Positions 21,913 to 32,300 of a stretch of 64,000 nucleotides of DNA are shown here, one piece after another. The notes below the pieces were generated by a model. That model searched no databases and was not told where the DNA came from. It saw only the letters and a list, made by a program, of their open reading frames with translations. The stretch is from Caldilineaceae bacterium (lineage in GTDB: Bacteria; Chloroflexota; Anaerolineae; Caldilineales; Caldilineaceae): positions 124,001-188,000 of the forward strand of contig JACKBC010000001.1 of NCBI GenBank assembly GCA_020634755.1, in the 5' to 3' direction. Position numbers and translations under genes: made by a program. Position 1 is the first letter of the stretch. Each line of letters starts with the position of its first letter.

Positions 21913-24084
21913 TTATGGCTGCATGGGGGTTCGCCCCAACGCGCTGGTCAATTGGGCCGCAGCGCGTCCGATTTGGATGGCGCTATGTTGCAGCCCGGGA
22001 ACAGGAAAGGCATTGGCGCCTGGGATCAGATTCACAGCTTCTTCTAGAATTGAGTTGTGACGATTGTCGGCCCAATGTACATATTCGGGCAAGGCATAGC
22101 GGATCATATACGCACCGGGTTCTAGATTCCACATGCGATATTGGCCGGCCCGGTCAGTGGTCGCTTGGCCAACCATGTTGCCCGCTTCATCCCACAGCTG
22201 TACGTCCACGCCGGCAAACTTGATGTCGCCGCTGACCCAACTTGCACCGCCGGGCCGGACGCGCAGCACCACGGGATCGTGATCGCTAGAATGATGGACG
22301 CTATTGGCGTCGGTCTGCTCTGGATACGGATAGTCCGCATTGATGTGGACGGGATCGATCTGTGCAACGTGCGCCAACATGGCTGGTGAAACCAAAATGT
22401 GATCCAGCACCTGGCTGGCGCCATTGAAATTGTACGTGTATCGATCTGTCCTTGGCAAAAAGTCATAGGTGTGGACCAGCGCCGGATGCGTCTCCTGCTG
22501 CAAAATGGCTACCGGTTCACTGCTATAGTAATCATTGAGATCGCCTAGCACCACAAGATGAGCCGCGGGATCTCTGTTTAACCGCTCCTGCACCAGCCCG
22601 GCCACGTGGCGCGCCTGCGCCATGCGCCGCACCAGGTTAACGCTTTCATCACCGCCCTTGCTCTTCCAATGGTTGGTTATGACGGTCAATGAATATGGCT
22701 CGCCCCACTCGCCGTGAATGGTCACATCCAGCACCAGGGGCGGGCGATTAAAGAGCGCAAATTGACCATTGGGGCAAGTGTCTGGTGCGGCGGGTACTTC
22801 ATAATCTTTACCTGAACAAGCTTGGCGCTGCTGGGCATCCACGATTTGCGCCCGGTCGCTGCGCACCAAAAAGGTGTTGGTCAGCGGGAATTCCAGATTG
22901 GCCGTCATGGGGCCGGGAATGGAGACTGCCCGATAGGCTAGCGCAAACTCATTGCGCAACAGATCGGCCAGCTCTTGGGCCACGGCTGGCGTACCGATCT
23001 CCTGCAGGCCGATAATGGTGCAGCCGTTGAGCTGCGTGGCAATGGCCAACGCCCGTTTGTGCAGCTGCGCTTCATATTCGGCGCGTTCCACATATTGCGC
23101 CGTGCCCCGTCCCATGCCCAGCCCGTTAAATGTGCAGATGGTAAATTCATTTGCGGCAGCCGGCGCCGCCGGTGGATCGGACAGCTGGTCTGCATCAAGG
23201 ACGCTGCCCGCATAAATAAAGCGCGGCGTCGCCAGCGGCAGAAGCTGATATTTGCCAAAATTGTAGTCCACAACCGCGAGAATCTGTTCCCCCTGCGCTG
23301 GCTCCACGCGAATCCGATCGCCCCAGCGTACGTTGGGAAATTGTGCACCCAGGCTGCTGCTCCAGAACATGAGCGCGGTCGTATTTTCGGCTTGCCATTG
23401 GAAGATGCGCTGTCCCTCAATGTACGGAAAGAGCTTTTCATCGATGAGGCTGATTTCGGCTTCGTTGCCGTCAAAACGCTTGGTCGGCCCTTGCACTACA
23501 CCGGTAAATGGCGGCAGCGCCACCACCATACCCTCGACGCGCTCATAAGCGAGCGCCGGATCTAGCGCTAGCTGGGGAAGTGGTACTGGCTCCGGTTGCA
23601 CCTGGCCCGTGCCGCAAAAGTTGCCCGGCTGCAGCGAGCGCGCTGAAAGTTCGGAAAGCTCGGTCTTTTCATAGAATTCCTGGACGTACACATCTTGCAG
23701 CAGCAAACAGTCGCCCATGTGCAGTGCCGGCCGGGTGCGTGTATATACAAAAATGCCATCGCTGGTCTGTGGGTTGTCGTCCCCCGTGGGGTCCTGCAAA
23801 TAGAAGCCGGTGGCCGTCACCCCCGTCACCAGCCCCATGGTGTTGAGACGTTGTTTGGCAAAGGATGTGGCCATTCCCGCGCCCTGGATTTCATATATGT
23901 GTACCACGTCGGGCAAAGCGTTTTGAGGCGCGGGCGAAGAGAAAGATACGTTGGGTGTTGCGAACAAGATGAGGCAGACCAGAGCCAGCGTGAGCGATAG
24001 ACGGTGGAACAATGTGCGAGGGTAAATAATCTGCAATTTATCTGAAATGTATGGCCACAAACAAACAGTTACGTTGCGATGCAT
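21913..24084 (-). CDS. Secreted ExeM/NucH-type endonuclease with SdrD/CNA-B-like tail
   Basis: A 723-residue protein. A long N-region ends in a hydrophobic signal segment (LFHRLSLTLALVCLILFATP, about residues 26-45). OB-fold-like beta regions follow (to about residue 310), then an endonuclease/exonuclease/phosphatase domain with TFNGLGMG, GLQEIGT (metal-binding Glu), ITNHWKSKGG, LGDLNDYYSSEP (Asp, Asn) and SSDHDPVVLRV (His). The last about 110 residues form an SdrD/CNA-B-type beta domain. It probably degrades extracellular DNA for nutrients or biofilm control. I chose ATG 24084 because GGGGAAG lies 9 bases before it. It follows the Cys-motif gene by 20 bases and precedes the phosphoribosyltransferase. 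Confidence 0.85.
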   Translation of the reverse strand: MHRNVTVCLWPYISDKLQIIYPRTLFHRLSLTLALVCLILFATPNVSFSSPAPQNALPDVVHIYEIQGAGMATSFAKQRLNTMGLVTGVTATGFYLQDPTGDDNPQTSDGIFVYTRTRPALHMGDCLLLQDVYVQEFYEKTELSELSARSLQPGNFCGTGQVQPEPVPLPQLALDPALAYERVEGMVVALPPFTGVVQGPTKRFDGNEAEISLIDEKLFPYIEGQRIFQWQAENTTALMFWSSSLGAQFPNVRWGDRIRVEPAQGEQILAVVDYNFGKYQLLPLATPRFIYAGSVLDADQLSDPPAAPAAANEFTICTFNGLGMGRGTAQYVERAEYEAQLHKRALAIATQLNGCTIIGLQEIGTPAVAQELADLLRNEFALAYRAVSIPGPMTANLEFPLTNTFLVRSDRAQIVDAQQRQACSGKDYEVPAAPDTCPNGQFALFNRPPLVLDVTIHGEWGEPYSLTVITNHWKSKGGDESVNLVRRMAQARHVAGLVQERLNRDPAAHLVVLGDLNDYYSSEPVAILQQETHPALVHTYDFLPRTDRYTYNFNGASQVLDHILVSPAMLAHVAQIDPVHINADYPYPEQTDANSVHHSSDHDPVVLRVRPGGASWVSGDIKFAGVDVQLWDEAGNMVGQATTDRAGQYRMWNLEPGAYMIRYALPEYVHWADNRHNSILEEAVNLIPGANAFPVPGLQHSAIQIGRAAAQLTSALGRTPMQP

Positions 24085-24104
24085 CGGCAATGTCTTCCCC
24101 AGGT

Positions 24105-25001
24105 TTACGCTTCGAGATCGTCGTACATCTCCAACACCGGTTCATAGCGGCAACGGCAGCCACGGGTGGAGATGCAGTCGCGATGCGGCAGTTCTGGCGC
24201 ACGCGCCACCAGGAATTGCTGCCCCAGCACGGCGCGGCAAACATCGCACGTGTGTTCATCATTGGGCCCGGTGATTTCCAGCCGCCGTACGTGGTCTCCC
24301 CCTTTGCAGCGTTGCCACGTCTCTTGGTTATCCACATAGAGCGCCAGCCCATAGGCTCGCCAGTAAACCGCCTCGGCAATGGGCATATGCGGCGAAGCCA
24401 GTTCAGCCTGCACAGCGAACGGGATCTCTGCCGGGGGCAGCTGCCAATATGCGCCCCACATATGCTGTTCAGCGGCATACAGCTTGAGCCAGGCAACCGT
24501 TTCGGCGCTCAGCCCATCTAGCAACCAGTGTTGTAAAAAGAGGATGCGGCGAGTCAAGGCGCTGTGGCTCATTTGTGGCTCTGGGCCGGTCCAGTCAGCT
24601 TGGCCCAAGGGCTGCTGCGCTTCATATTGGCGGCGAATCTCCAACGCCTGGCTGGTGTCTTTGGCCTCCAATGCCGCTCGCACCTTGGGCATGACGTCTG
24701 CTTTTTCACGCGCCAGCCGCTGGGCATATTGAGCCACAAATGGCAGGGCAATTTCCGTTGTTTGATGCGCCGCGCCCGTGGCTGTTAGCCACCCCTGTTT
24801 CTGCATAAGCTCCAGCGTTTCCGCATAGGGCCGCGGCAACACGCGCCCCCAGCGCAGCTGCCGCGTCTCATCATGTACGGGGCGCGCGTCTTGAAATTCC
24901 GCAAGGAGCGCGATCTGGGCATATTCTCCCTTATTTGCCGAATTGGCCAGCGCTACACCATCCAACTTTTTGGCGCCAAACAAATTTTTCAGAAAACTCA
25001 T
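24105..25001 (-). CDS. Unidentified protein with a C-terminal Cys-rich motif
   Basis: A 298-residue soluble protein that I cannot assign to a family. The N-terminus is MSFLKNLFGAKKLDG; the middle is helical with several Trp residues (QHMWGAYWQLPP, EAVYWRAYGLAL). The C-terminal 55 residues carry CDVC, LPHRDC and GCRCRY in a row: EHTCDVCRAVLGQQF, then LPHRDCISTRGCRCRYEPV. The CxxC and CxC pairs with the nearby His could bind zinc or iron. The pattern recalls the C-terminus of Mu gpF-like minor head proteins, but the rest does not look phage-like. It is the first gene of the operon with the secreted nuclease and phosphoribosyltransferase. Family A copy A6 lies 23 bases upstream of the start. Confidence 0.65.
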   Translation of the reverse strand: MSFLKNLFGAKKLDGVALANSANKGEYAQIALLAEFQDARPVHDETRQLRWGRVLPRPYAETLELMQKQGWLTATGAAHQTTEIALPFVAQYAQRLAREKADVMPKVRAALEAKDTSQALEIRRQYEAQQPLGQADWTGPEPQMSHSALTRRILFLQHWLLDGLSAETVAWLKLYAAEQHMWGAYWQLPPAEIPFAVQAELASPHMPIAEAVYWRAYGLALYVDNQETWQRCKGGDHVRRLEITGPNDEHTCDVCRAVLGQQFLVARAPELPHRDCISTRGCRCRYEPVLEMYDDLEA

Positions 25002-25023
25002 ACGACTGCTTTCCCTGCATTTT

Positions 25024-25107
25024 CAGTACACGGCAACGGTGTTGGCGAGATAGGCGTCAGTCCCGTTTGTTAAATCCGGCTCGATCTCTTGCGATGGCGA
25101 TCGACTG
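25024..25107 (+). repeat. Family A repeat, copy A6
   Basis: Runs from CAGTACACGGCAACGGTGTT to GGCGATCGACTG, with GTTAAATCCGGC in the core. Full length. Confidence 0.88.
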
Positions 25108-25157
25108 ATTTCCGATTGCCAACAGCGGTTCATGGTCTACTAAGGCGTAGATTCGCC

Positions 25158-28001
25158 TTATTCCGCCAACACCCACTCGGCCATGTTTTGCACCAATTGT
25201 TCACCCACCTCGTTGGGCAGCCAGGTGATGGCCATACCCAGCACAATCAGCCGAGCGCCGGTGGCCTGAGCGGTTTCATCATCCACCAGCGCAAAGAGCA
25301 AGATGGCGTCGGCGGGGGTGCTATTGGGACCGCGGCGCAGAACGACGGCCACGTTGTTATTCTCTTCGGGGTCAATCTCCAGCGGTCGCACAGGTGGCGA
25401 CTCACTTTCCAGCGTTATGGCGTCGGCGGGCAAACCGGCCCCCAGCGGTCCAGAGTCAGCTGGCGCCATCACGTCGGCAATGGGTTCAGGATCGCCGCGG
25501 CCTTCCCCAAAGAAGGGTGTGCGGCTGCTGATGGTCAGCTGGCCTCCCTCGTTGATAAAGCCAAAAATGGGATCCAAATCTTCGACAGTGGGGCCGCCGG
25601 ATTCATAGCCGCCGCTGCTCCAGACGACCCAGCGATAGCCATTCAAGTCGCTGGCTTTGGGCAAGCCTTTGTCGCTAATGCTCCACAAGTCCGGCTCGTA
25701 GCCTTGGCTGCCCAGCGCGCGCAGATAGAAATCAGCTTCGCTATCTTCCCCCTCGGCCGCGTTGTCATTGTCATCAATGATCAAAATATCCCGACTGTCG
25801 GCGCTATCCCCGGCTGTGGCGGACGCAGTGGGGGTGGGTGTAGATTCGCCGGGGGCTTCATCGGTAGCTTCGTCTGCAGGCGTGGGGGTTTTATCTTTGG
25901 ACTCCGGCGTCTTGGTGGCCTCTCGCGTGGGCGTGGCGCGCAGGCGTTGATAGGGACAGATGGCCAATCCCTCTTCCTGAACACAGGCGGAAAAATCATG
26001 TTCCAGCAGGCGCGTTACGCCGGCGTTAATGCTCGCCGTATCGGCAGAAAGGACGACCACCAAGCGTCGATTCTCTTTGGTGGTGGTTTGCAGAATCAGC
26101 ACGGTTTCATCGGCCAACAGCCGCAGCCCCGCCTTGTTTTCCAAATAGAAAGTGCGCTCTGGCGTGGGCGTAGCGGTTGGCGTGGGTGTTTCAGTAGCCG
26201 TGGCCGTAGCCGAGCTGGTGGGCGTGGCCGTCTCCGTAGCCGTTGGCGTCACCGTGGCCGTTGGCATGGGCGTGAAAGTCGGCGTTGATGTAAACGTGGG
26301 CACAGTGGGCGCCGGCGTATCGGTCGATTTCGTCGCCGTAATCACTGCCGTTGGCGAAAGCGTACTCGTTACCGTCTGGGTGGCAAACAGCTCGGATGTT
26401 TCTGCCGATGTCTCCTCTGTGGACTGTGTCTCTTCCTCACTATTTTCGCTCTCTGGCAAGGGCTCGGTCGGCATGGGTGTGGCCGTGGCAACCATTGTGG
26501 GCATGGCGGTTGGCGGTTGGCTGGGCGTGGCCGTCGACGTGGCCGTACCGGTGGGGCTGGCGGTGGCCGTGGGGGTATCAGTGGGCGCGGGCGTAGGCGT
26601 GCGCTCCACTTCCACCAGGGTAAACCCTGCTTGCACCAGAAAATCGGTCTTTTCAGCCGTGGTTTTAAAATCACCCAAATATATCAAATCTACGCCGGTG
26701 GGCAGGGGAACTGGCGTGGCCGTGGCGGGCGTACCCGTCGCGCTGGCCCCGGTGGCACTGGCGGTGGCGGCGCTGGTGGGCAGCCCCCAAATGGTGGCGC
26801 TAATTGGACCGGTATCGGTCAGCGGCGCGGTTTGGGCTAAAGCCAGCTCACGACCGCTGTCTACCAGACGCTGCTGAAGGCGAGCGCTCTGTAACAGCGT
26901 TGCGGCGTTGGCGGCGCTGGCGCTGCCATAGACCAATGCCACTTCCTTGCCCAAGTAGTTGGGGAAATCAACCAGCGTCTCTTCACGAGCGCCGCCGGCC
27001 AGGAAATCGGCCACAAAATGGACCAGTGCACGGTTATTGTGCCGGTCCACAAAGGGTTCGCTTAACACATCCAGATCGCTCATGGCCAGCACGCGATCAT
27101 AGGTGGCGTTGGATTCGAGACCGGCCAGCGCCACGGTCACAAATTCGTGCAGGCCGCTGCGCGTGCTGCTCAGCGCGCTGTCAACGCTGGTGAGCTGAGG
27201 GCTCAGCGCGCCGCTAATGCTGCGGGCGCCATAGAACGCAATGGCGTTATCTGCCGACGCGTCATCACCTTTAGCCGCCTCTTTGTCCAAATCTTGACCC
27301 AAGCCTTGATCCAAAGCATCTTGAAATCCACTGTCTTGGTTCGCTTGTTGGAAAACGTAGGTGTGATTGCCGTCGTTGCGTTGCGTGTCGTAGATATAAT
27401 CATCGTTGAAGACCACCCCAAATGGCTCGGCCACGTGATTGATATCGCGCGCCACATCGCCCACAATGCTGGGGTCGCTAATCAGCAGCAGGCGACCGCC
27501 ATCGGCCACAAAGCGGGTAAGTAGCTCAATTTCCTGCGGCGACCAGAGAAAGAAAGGGCCGGCAATGATGATGCCGCTGGCGTCGTTGAGCTGGGCCGCC
27601 AGCTGGTTAGACTGGTCTGGAAAATCGAGAAAGTTTTGAATTTGCAGCGGGTCAATGCCATTGGGCAGCCAGAAGCGCAGACCAATACCGCGGCGCGCCA
27701 GATCATCGGCCAGCGGCTGGAATTTGGCTCGATCCACGCGGTTGAAGTGGGCCAGGTCCACCACAATGGGACCGCGGCGCAGCAGGTCATCGGCCAGGGC
27801 CACGGGCTGGGCCAGCGTTTCGGCCGTCCAGGTGGGTTCGGGGGTGGCGGCGCCGTCGAAGGCGGGCACATCCGGCGCCGTATAGGCTAGGTCAAGAGGC
27901 GCTTCGCTGGGCGCAAAATAGGTGCGCACCAAAATGGGCGCGATCAGCAGCAGCAGCCCGCTGAGCAAAAAGAGGACGCGGCGCGTTATTTTTTCATTCA
28001 T
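25158..28001 (-). CDS. Large membrane-anchored DUF4350/GldG-like protein with Thr/Pro-rich linkers
   Basis: A 947-residue protein. An N-terminal membrane anchor (VLFLLSGLLLLIAPILV, residues about 9-25) is followed by a Rossmann-like region (about 45-330: GPIVVDLAHFNRVD, FQPLADDLARRG, then SGIIIAGPFFLWSPQEIELL and GGRLLLISDPS), which resembles the DUF4350 or GldG/IFT52-like fold. A Thr/Pro/Ala-rich linker spans about 460-650 (repeated TPTPT, TATPT). A second alpha/beta domain at about 735-945 (DILIIDDNDN ... YRWVVWSSGG) has a similar layout. The function is unknown. The start codon overlaps the stop of the S49 peptidase by four bases (ATGA), so the two are translationally coupled. It probably acts on the outer face of the membrane with the peptidase. 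Confidence 0.75.
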   Translation of the reverse strand: MNEKITRRVLFLLSGLLLLIAPILVRTYFAPSEAPLDLAYTAPDVPAFDGAATPEPTWTAETLAQPVALADDLLRRGPIVVDLAHFNRVDRAKFQPLADDLARRGIGLRFWLPNGIDPLQIQNFLDFPDQSNQLAAQLNDASGIIIAGPFFLWSPQEIELLTRFVADGGRLLLISDPSIVGDVARDINHVAEPFGVVFNDDYIYDTQRNDGNHTYVFQQANQDSGFQDALDQGLGQDLDKEAAKGDDASADNAIAFYGARSISGALSPQLTSVDSALSSTRSGLHEFVTVALAGLESNATYDRVLAMSDLDVLSEPFVDRHNNRALVHFVADFLAGGAREETLVDFPNYLGKEVALVYGSASAANAATLLQSARLQQRLVDSGRELALAQTAPLTDTGPISATIWGLPTSAATASATGASATGTPATATPVPLPTGVDLIYLGDFKTTAEKTDFLVQAGFTLVEVERTPTPAPTDTPTATASPTGTATSTATPSQPPTAMPTMVATATPMPTEPLPESENSEEETQSTEETSAETSELFATQTVTSTLSPTAVITATKSTDTPAPTVPTFTSTPTFTPMPTATVTPTATETATPTSSATATATETPTPTATPTPERTFYLENKAGLRLLADETVLILQTTTKENRRLVVVLSADTASINAGVTRLLEHDFSACVQEEGLAICPYQRLRATPTREATKTPESKDKTPTPADEATDEAPGESTPTPTASATAGDSADSRDILIIDDNDNAAEGEDSEADFYLRALGSQGYEPDLWSISDKGLPKASDLNGYRWVVWSSGGYESGGPTVEDLDPIFGFINEGGQLTISSRTPFFGEGRGDPEPIADVMAPADSGPLGAGLPADAITLESESPPVRPLEIDPEENNNVAVVLRRGPNSTPADAILLFALVDDETAQATGARLIVLGMAITWLPNEVGEQLVQNMAEWVLAE

Positions 28002-28993
28002 TGCAGCGCATCTCCCGCTGGCAAAATGTTCTTGAGAAAGGCGGGCGGTGCAGCCTGGTTTTGCGTTGCGCTGCTGACCGGGTTCATATCGGCGTTACGC
28101 AGGGAAAGCAGATGCGCCTCCACTTGGGAGGCCGACAGGCTATGGGCCAGCGGAATGCGGCTATCGAGCAAGAAAACGGTTTCGGGCGGCGCTTGTTGCG
28201 CCAGCGCCGCGGCCTGTGCGGCAAAACTAACGCCGATGGGTTGCGGCGGCTCAACGCCTTCATGTTCGGCCAGGTCCACCACATCGTAATCGGTAATGCC
28301 GGCCAGCTCGGCGGCGCCCAGAATGGCGTCGCTGCGCCCGCCCGCCAGATCGGCCAGCCCTACGGCCACCGCTTCGCTGCCCAAATAGAGGCGCGCCTCG
28401 CCTACTTCTTCAGGCGGAATGTTGAGCGGGTTGACGGCAGCGTTCTGACGCTGCTGCACTACGTTGCCCAGGAACGAATCGCGCACCAGCTCAAGCTGGC
28501 GAATGCTGTCGAACCGGCTGCCGCCACTGAGCTTGTACGGACCGGTGCTCAGCTCGTCGGGAAAGAGAACCGGATCTTCGGGCTGCATGCTGCGGGCGCC
28601 CACATTGCCCAGGTTGGCGCTGGGTGGGGCGTAAATTCGGTTGCCGGCCACCGCCATATAGTAACCACCAGAGGCCGCCAGCCCGTCCACGTAGACCACC
28701 AGCGGCTTTTCATCGCGTAGCCGCAGCATGGAATAGTAGATGCTTTCGCTGCTGGTCGAATAGCCGCCGGGGCTGAGGATTTCCATAACAACGCCAGCCA
28801 CGCTGTCATCTTTGCGGGCGACGTCCAGCACGTTGATCAGATAGTCGGCACTATCAAAGTCGATGACGCCGGCAAAGCGCAGCACGCCAATGACCGGTTT
28901 GGGGGCCGTTTGCTCGCTGAGCGCCAGCCCGCCAATCAAACAGAGAACTAGAAATAGAATACCGAGGAGAATCTCCCACCAATTTGTGCGCAT
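27998..28993 (-). CDS. S49 family (SppA-like) signal peptide peptidase
   Basis: A 331-residue protein. A single N-terminal membrane segment (ILLGILFLVLCLIGGLAL) anchors a ClpP-fold domain. The nucleophile is Ser108 in DGLAASGGYYMA. The general base is most likely Lys154 in GPYKLSGGSRFDS, which matches the SppA position. SPGGYSTSSESIYY (near 74-87) is the conserved Gly-rich loop. It should degrade leftover signal peptides or other membrane-associated peptides, on the outer face. The C-terminal about 90 residues are variable. It is the first gene of a two-gene operon with the DUF4350-like protein, with a 4-base overlap. The context suggests a dedicated partner and not the housekeeping SppA alone. 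Confidence 0.88.
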   Translation of the reverse strand: MRTNWWEILLGILFLVLCLIGGLALSEQTAPKPVIGVLRFAGVIDFDSADYLINVLDVARKDDSVAGVVMEILSPGGYSTSSESIYYSMLRLRDEKPLVVYVDGLAASGGYYMAVAGNRIYAPPSANLGNVGARSMQPEDPVLFPDELSTGPYKLSGGSRFDSIRQLELVRDSFLGNVVQQRQNAAVNPLNIPPEEVGEARLYLGSEAVAVGLADLAGGRSDAILGAAELAGITDYDVVDLAEHEGVEPPQPIGVSFAAQAAALAQQAPPETVFLLDSRIPLAHSLSASQVEAHLLSLRNADMNPVSSATQNQAAPPAFLKNILPAGDALQ

Positions 28994-29331
28994 ATAAAGA
29001 GTACCTATAAGGCGGCTAAGCCGCTCAATTTTCGTTTGGCTGGATTATACCACAGGTTTAGCCAACGCAAGCGATTTGGGGCATATGAGTAGGGCCATTG
29101 CGAACTTCGTAATCGCAACGGATAAATCCGGCAGCTCACAATGGAAAGCCGCCACCGCGGCTAAATGGCAAGCGGTTGAGAGCGCTTTGCCGTGTCAGCC
29201 GCAGGTTTTAACCCTGCTTTTTTTAGGTTCGCGCTGGCCCTAGGCGCATGAGACGGTTATCCTGCCTGTCATGGCCAAACGCAGGCGGGGCTTGTTGATG
29301 ATTACACATTTGTGTATGTTTGTGTATGCGG
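28994..29331. other. Intergenic region
   Basis: Leader of the S49 gene and the 3' end of the WD40 gene. It holds AAGCCGCCACCGCGGCT (near 29147-29163), a sequence also found near 33234-33250, and a weak GCAGG/CCTGC hairpin followed by seven T on the plus strand (29201-29224), with no plus-strand gene upstream. No gene is seen. Confidence 0.5.
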
Positions 29332-32300
29332 TTACGACTCAATGGCGCCCAATGCCTTCAATGTGGCGCGTTGTGCGCTGGTTAGCCCGGTGGCGTTGGT
29401 GATGTTCATCTTTTCGTAGGGTCGCTCGACGCGCAATAGCTTGATCTGCTGGCCGCTTTCTACATGCCAAATGCGGATGGTTTCGTCGTGGCTGCCGCTG
29501 ATGAGCAAGGTATTGTCGGCGCCGAAAACCAGGCTAGAAACGGTTCGGCTGTGGCCAATAAGCGTGCGCATTGGTTCACCAGTTGTGGCATCCAGCAGGT
29601 GAATCGCCCCACTGCCTGCATTAGTACCTCCATCATTACCTCCATCATTACTTTCACCTATGGCCAGCCAGCGACCGTTTGCGCTGCACGCCAGCGCCGT
29701 AATCGCTTGTTGGGTGGGACGCAGCGTGGTTTGCCGCGCGCCGGTGGCGCTATTCCAAACGCACATGGCGCCCGCTGCGTCGGCGCTAAAAAGCGTATTG
29801 CCTGTCGCGCCAAACGCCACGCCATGGACTGAAGCTGAATGGCCAAGCAAAAGGTGGCGCTCTTGATGGGCAGCCGTATCCCACAGCCGCACCGTTCCAT
29901 CTTCGCTGGCGCTGGCCAAGAGGGCGCCGCTGGGATTAAACGCAACGGCCCACACGCCGCGCGTGTGTCCCGTGAACCGATGCAGAATCTGCCAGGTGCG
30001 CGCATCCCACAGCGTGATAACCCCATCGGCAGCCCCGGCGGCCAACCGCGTGCCGTCGGGGCTGTAGGCCACGCTCCACACCCAGCGCGCGGGGCCCTCC
30101 AGCGTGCGCAGCAGTTGGCCCGTGGCCGCGTCCCAAATGCATACGGTGCGGTCGTAGCTGCCGCTGGCCAGAAATTCGCCATTGGGGCTAAAGGCCAGGG
30201 CCTGCACCCAACGGCGATGACCGCGGCCCGTGTGGCGCAGTTGGCCGGTTGCGGCATCCCAAATGCGCACGGTCTGGTCCGCGCCGCCGCTGGCCAGCGT
30301 ACTGCCGTCGGGGCTTACTGCTACTGTGCGTACTTCTTGCGTGTAGCCGTGCAGCGTGTTGAGCACTTGGCCGCTGGGCAAATGCCAAATGCGGATGGTC
30401 TGGTCATAGCTGCCGCTGATGAGGGTCTGACCGTCACGGCTCACGGCCAGCGCGCGCACGGCTTGGCTGTGTTTGTGCAGCAAGTGGCGCAATTGTCCGC
30501 TGCGGGCATCCCACAAGCGAATGGTTTCGTCATAGCTGCCGCTGACAATCAGCGCGCCGTCCGGCGTAAAACGGACCGTTGAGATGCGCCGGGTATGGCC
30601 GTGTAATGCCTGGACCATTCGCCCCATTTGCACGTCCCACACGCGCACAGCGCCATCGTGACCACCGCTGGCAATGAGCGCGCCGTCGGGGCTAAAGGCC
30701 AGCGTCACGATTTCAACGTTCTCCCTTTCGCCGGCGCCGCCCACAATGGGCGCGGTCAGGGTTTTTATGCTTTCCGCCGTTTGGGTATGCCAGATTTGGA
30801 TGGCGCCGTCGACGCCCGTGGCCGCCAGCAACGCGCCCGCCGCGTCTACCGCCACAGCAAAGACTGCCGCCGAATGGTGAAATATGCGCCGGCATTGACC
30901 GCTGACCAGATCCCACTGGCGAATGGCGCCATCTTCGCTGCCGCTAAAGAGCGTAACGCCATCTGCCCCCACGTCGGGGGCAAACGCTATGGACCAGATC
31001 CAGTTGGTGTGACCTTCCAATATTTGGCGATAGTGAAGCGTTTCTAAATCCCAGATGCGGATGGTCTGGTCGGCGCCGGCGCTAGCCAGCGTACGCCCAT
31101 CGGGGCTAAAAGTGACGGCCCAAACCAGATCTGTGTGCCCTTGAAAAATGGCAAAAAGTTGACCGTTGGACACCTTCCATACATGTATTTCGCTTTCGGT
31201 AGCGACGGCCATTAGGGCGCCATCCGGGCTGAGCGCCACCGAGTTGATGCCCACAAACGCATCGGTAAATACCGAGCGGACCAGGTCTGCGCCCTGGAAA
31301 TTGACGTTTGGTAGCGCCGCGTTGCGCAAATACGCTTCCCATACGGCCAGGCCGGAAAAGTCGTAGCCACGTACGGATAACTCCAGATGCAGCAGCAGGT
31401 TGAGCAGATTGCCGCCGCTATAGCCACTGGCCACATGGGAACGATGGCGCAACCCATCCAGCAGCTGCTGAAAATGAGCGTGTAGCTCTGCATCTGACAG
31501 TTGGCGGCGTAGGTTTTCGCCAATGGGCTGCAAGAGCAGGCGAGTCTGACTGTTGCGCACATACTCCTTGGTTTGGGCCAAAATTAGGGCGTGGCTGTGC
31601 AGAATGGAGCCCGGGTGGCCCAGAAATTCATGGCATACTTGGGCGATCAGACGGGCGGCGCTATATTCGAGCATGACGTTTTGCAGCGTAAAGCCGCGGT
31701 TAGACTGATCGATGAGTGAGCGGCGGCGCAGCGATTGCAAGGCTTCCACCAGCTCACCGATGGGGGGCGGCTGCACCATGAGCTGCTGCAAAGCGGCCAG
31801 CGTGGTGGGTTCCAGCGTGATGGTGAGCCAGAAGATAATGTCGCGTTCGAGCGTGGTGAGGCGGGCAAATTGCTGATCAAGCACTCGGCGCACCTCGCCC
31901 ACCACGGCCACATCCGCGTTGAGAAAGAGCTCAATATCGCCCACAAAGGTTTCTTGAATCGTTTCGGCGGCAAATTTGAGCGCCAGCGGGTTGCCCGAAT
32001 AGCGCTGGTTTAGCATGGCCCACACGTTATCGGGGCCGGTTAGCCCTTTGTCGGCCAAAATGCGGCGCGTCTCTTCGGCGCCCAGCCCGGGTAAACGCAG
32101 TGATTGCACCGTGTTGGATTGCCCCTGAAACAGACTGACAATAGCCGGATTCTCACGGCTGGTCATGAGCAAGCAGCTCTGGTGATGTGTTTCGCCCACG
32201 GTGCGCAGAAGATATTCATAGGCCTCATAGCCGGCGCGGAAGTGGCCCGCGTCGGCGCCCTCGCTGAGCAACGTTTCCCAATTATCCAGCACCAGCAGGC

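Noticed and set aside
26152..26877. Val/Gly-rich plus-strand frame
   Set aside because: It is the antisense of the Thr/Pro-rich linker, which yields Gly/Val repeats by codon symmetry.
29201..29224. Rho-independent terminator on the plus strand
   Set aside because: Only a 5-bp stem and no plus-strand gene upstream; it may be chance.
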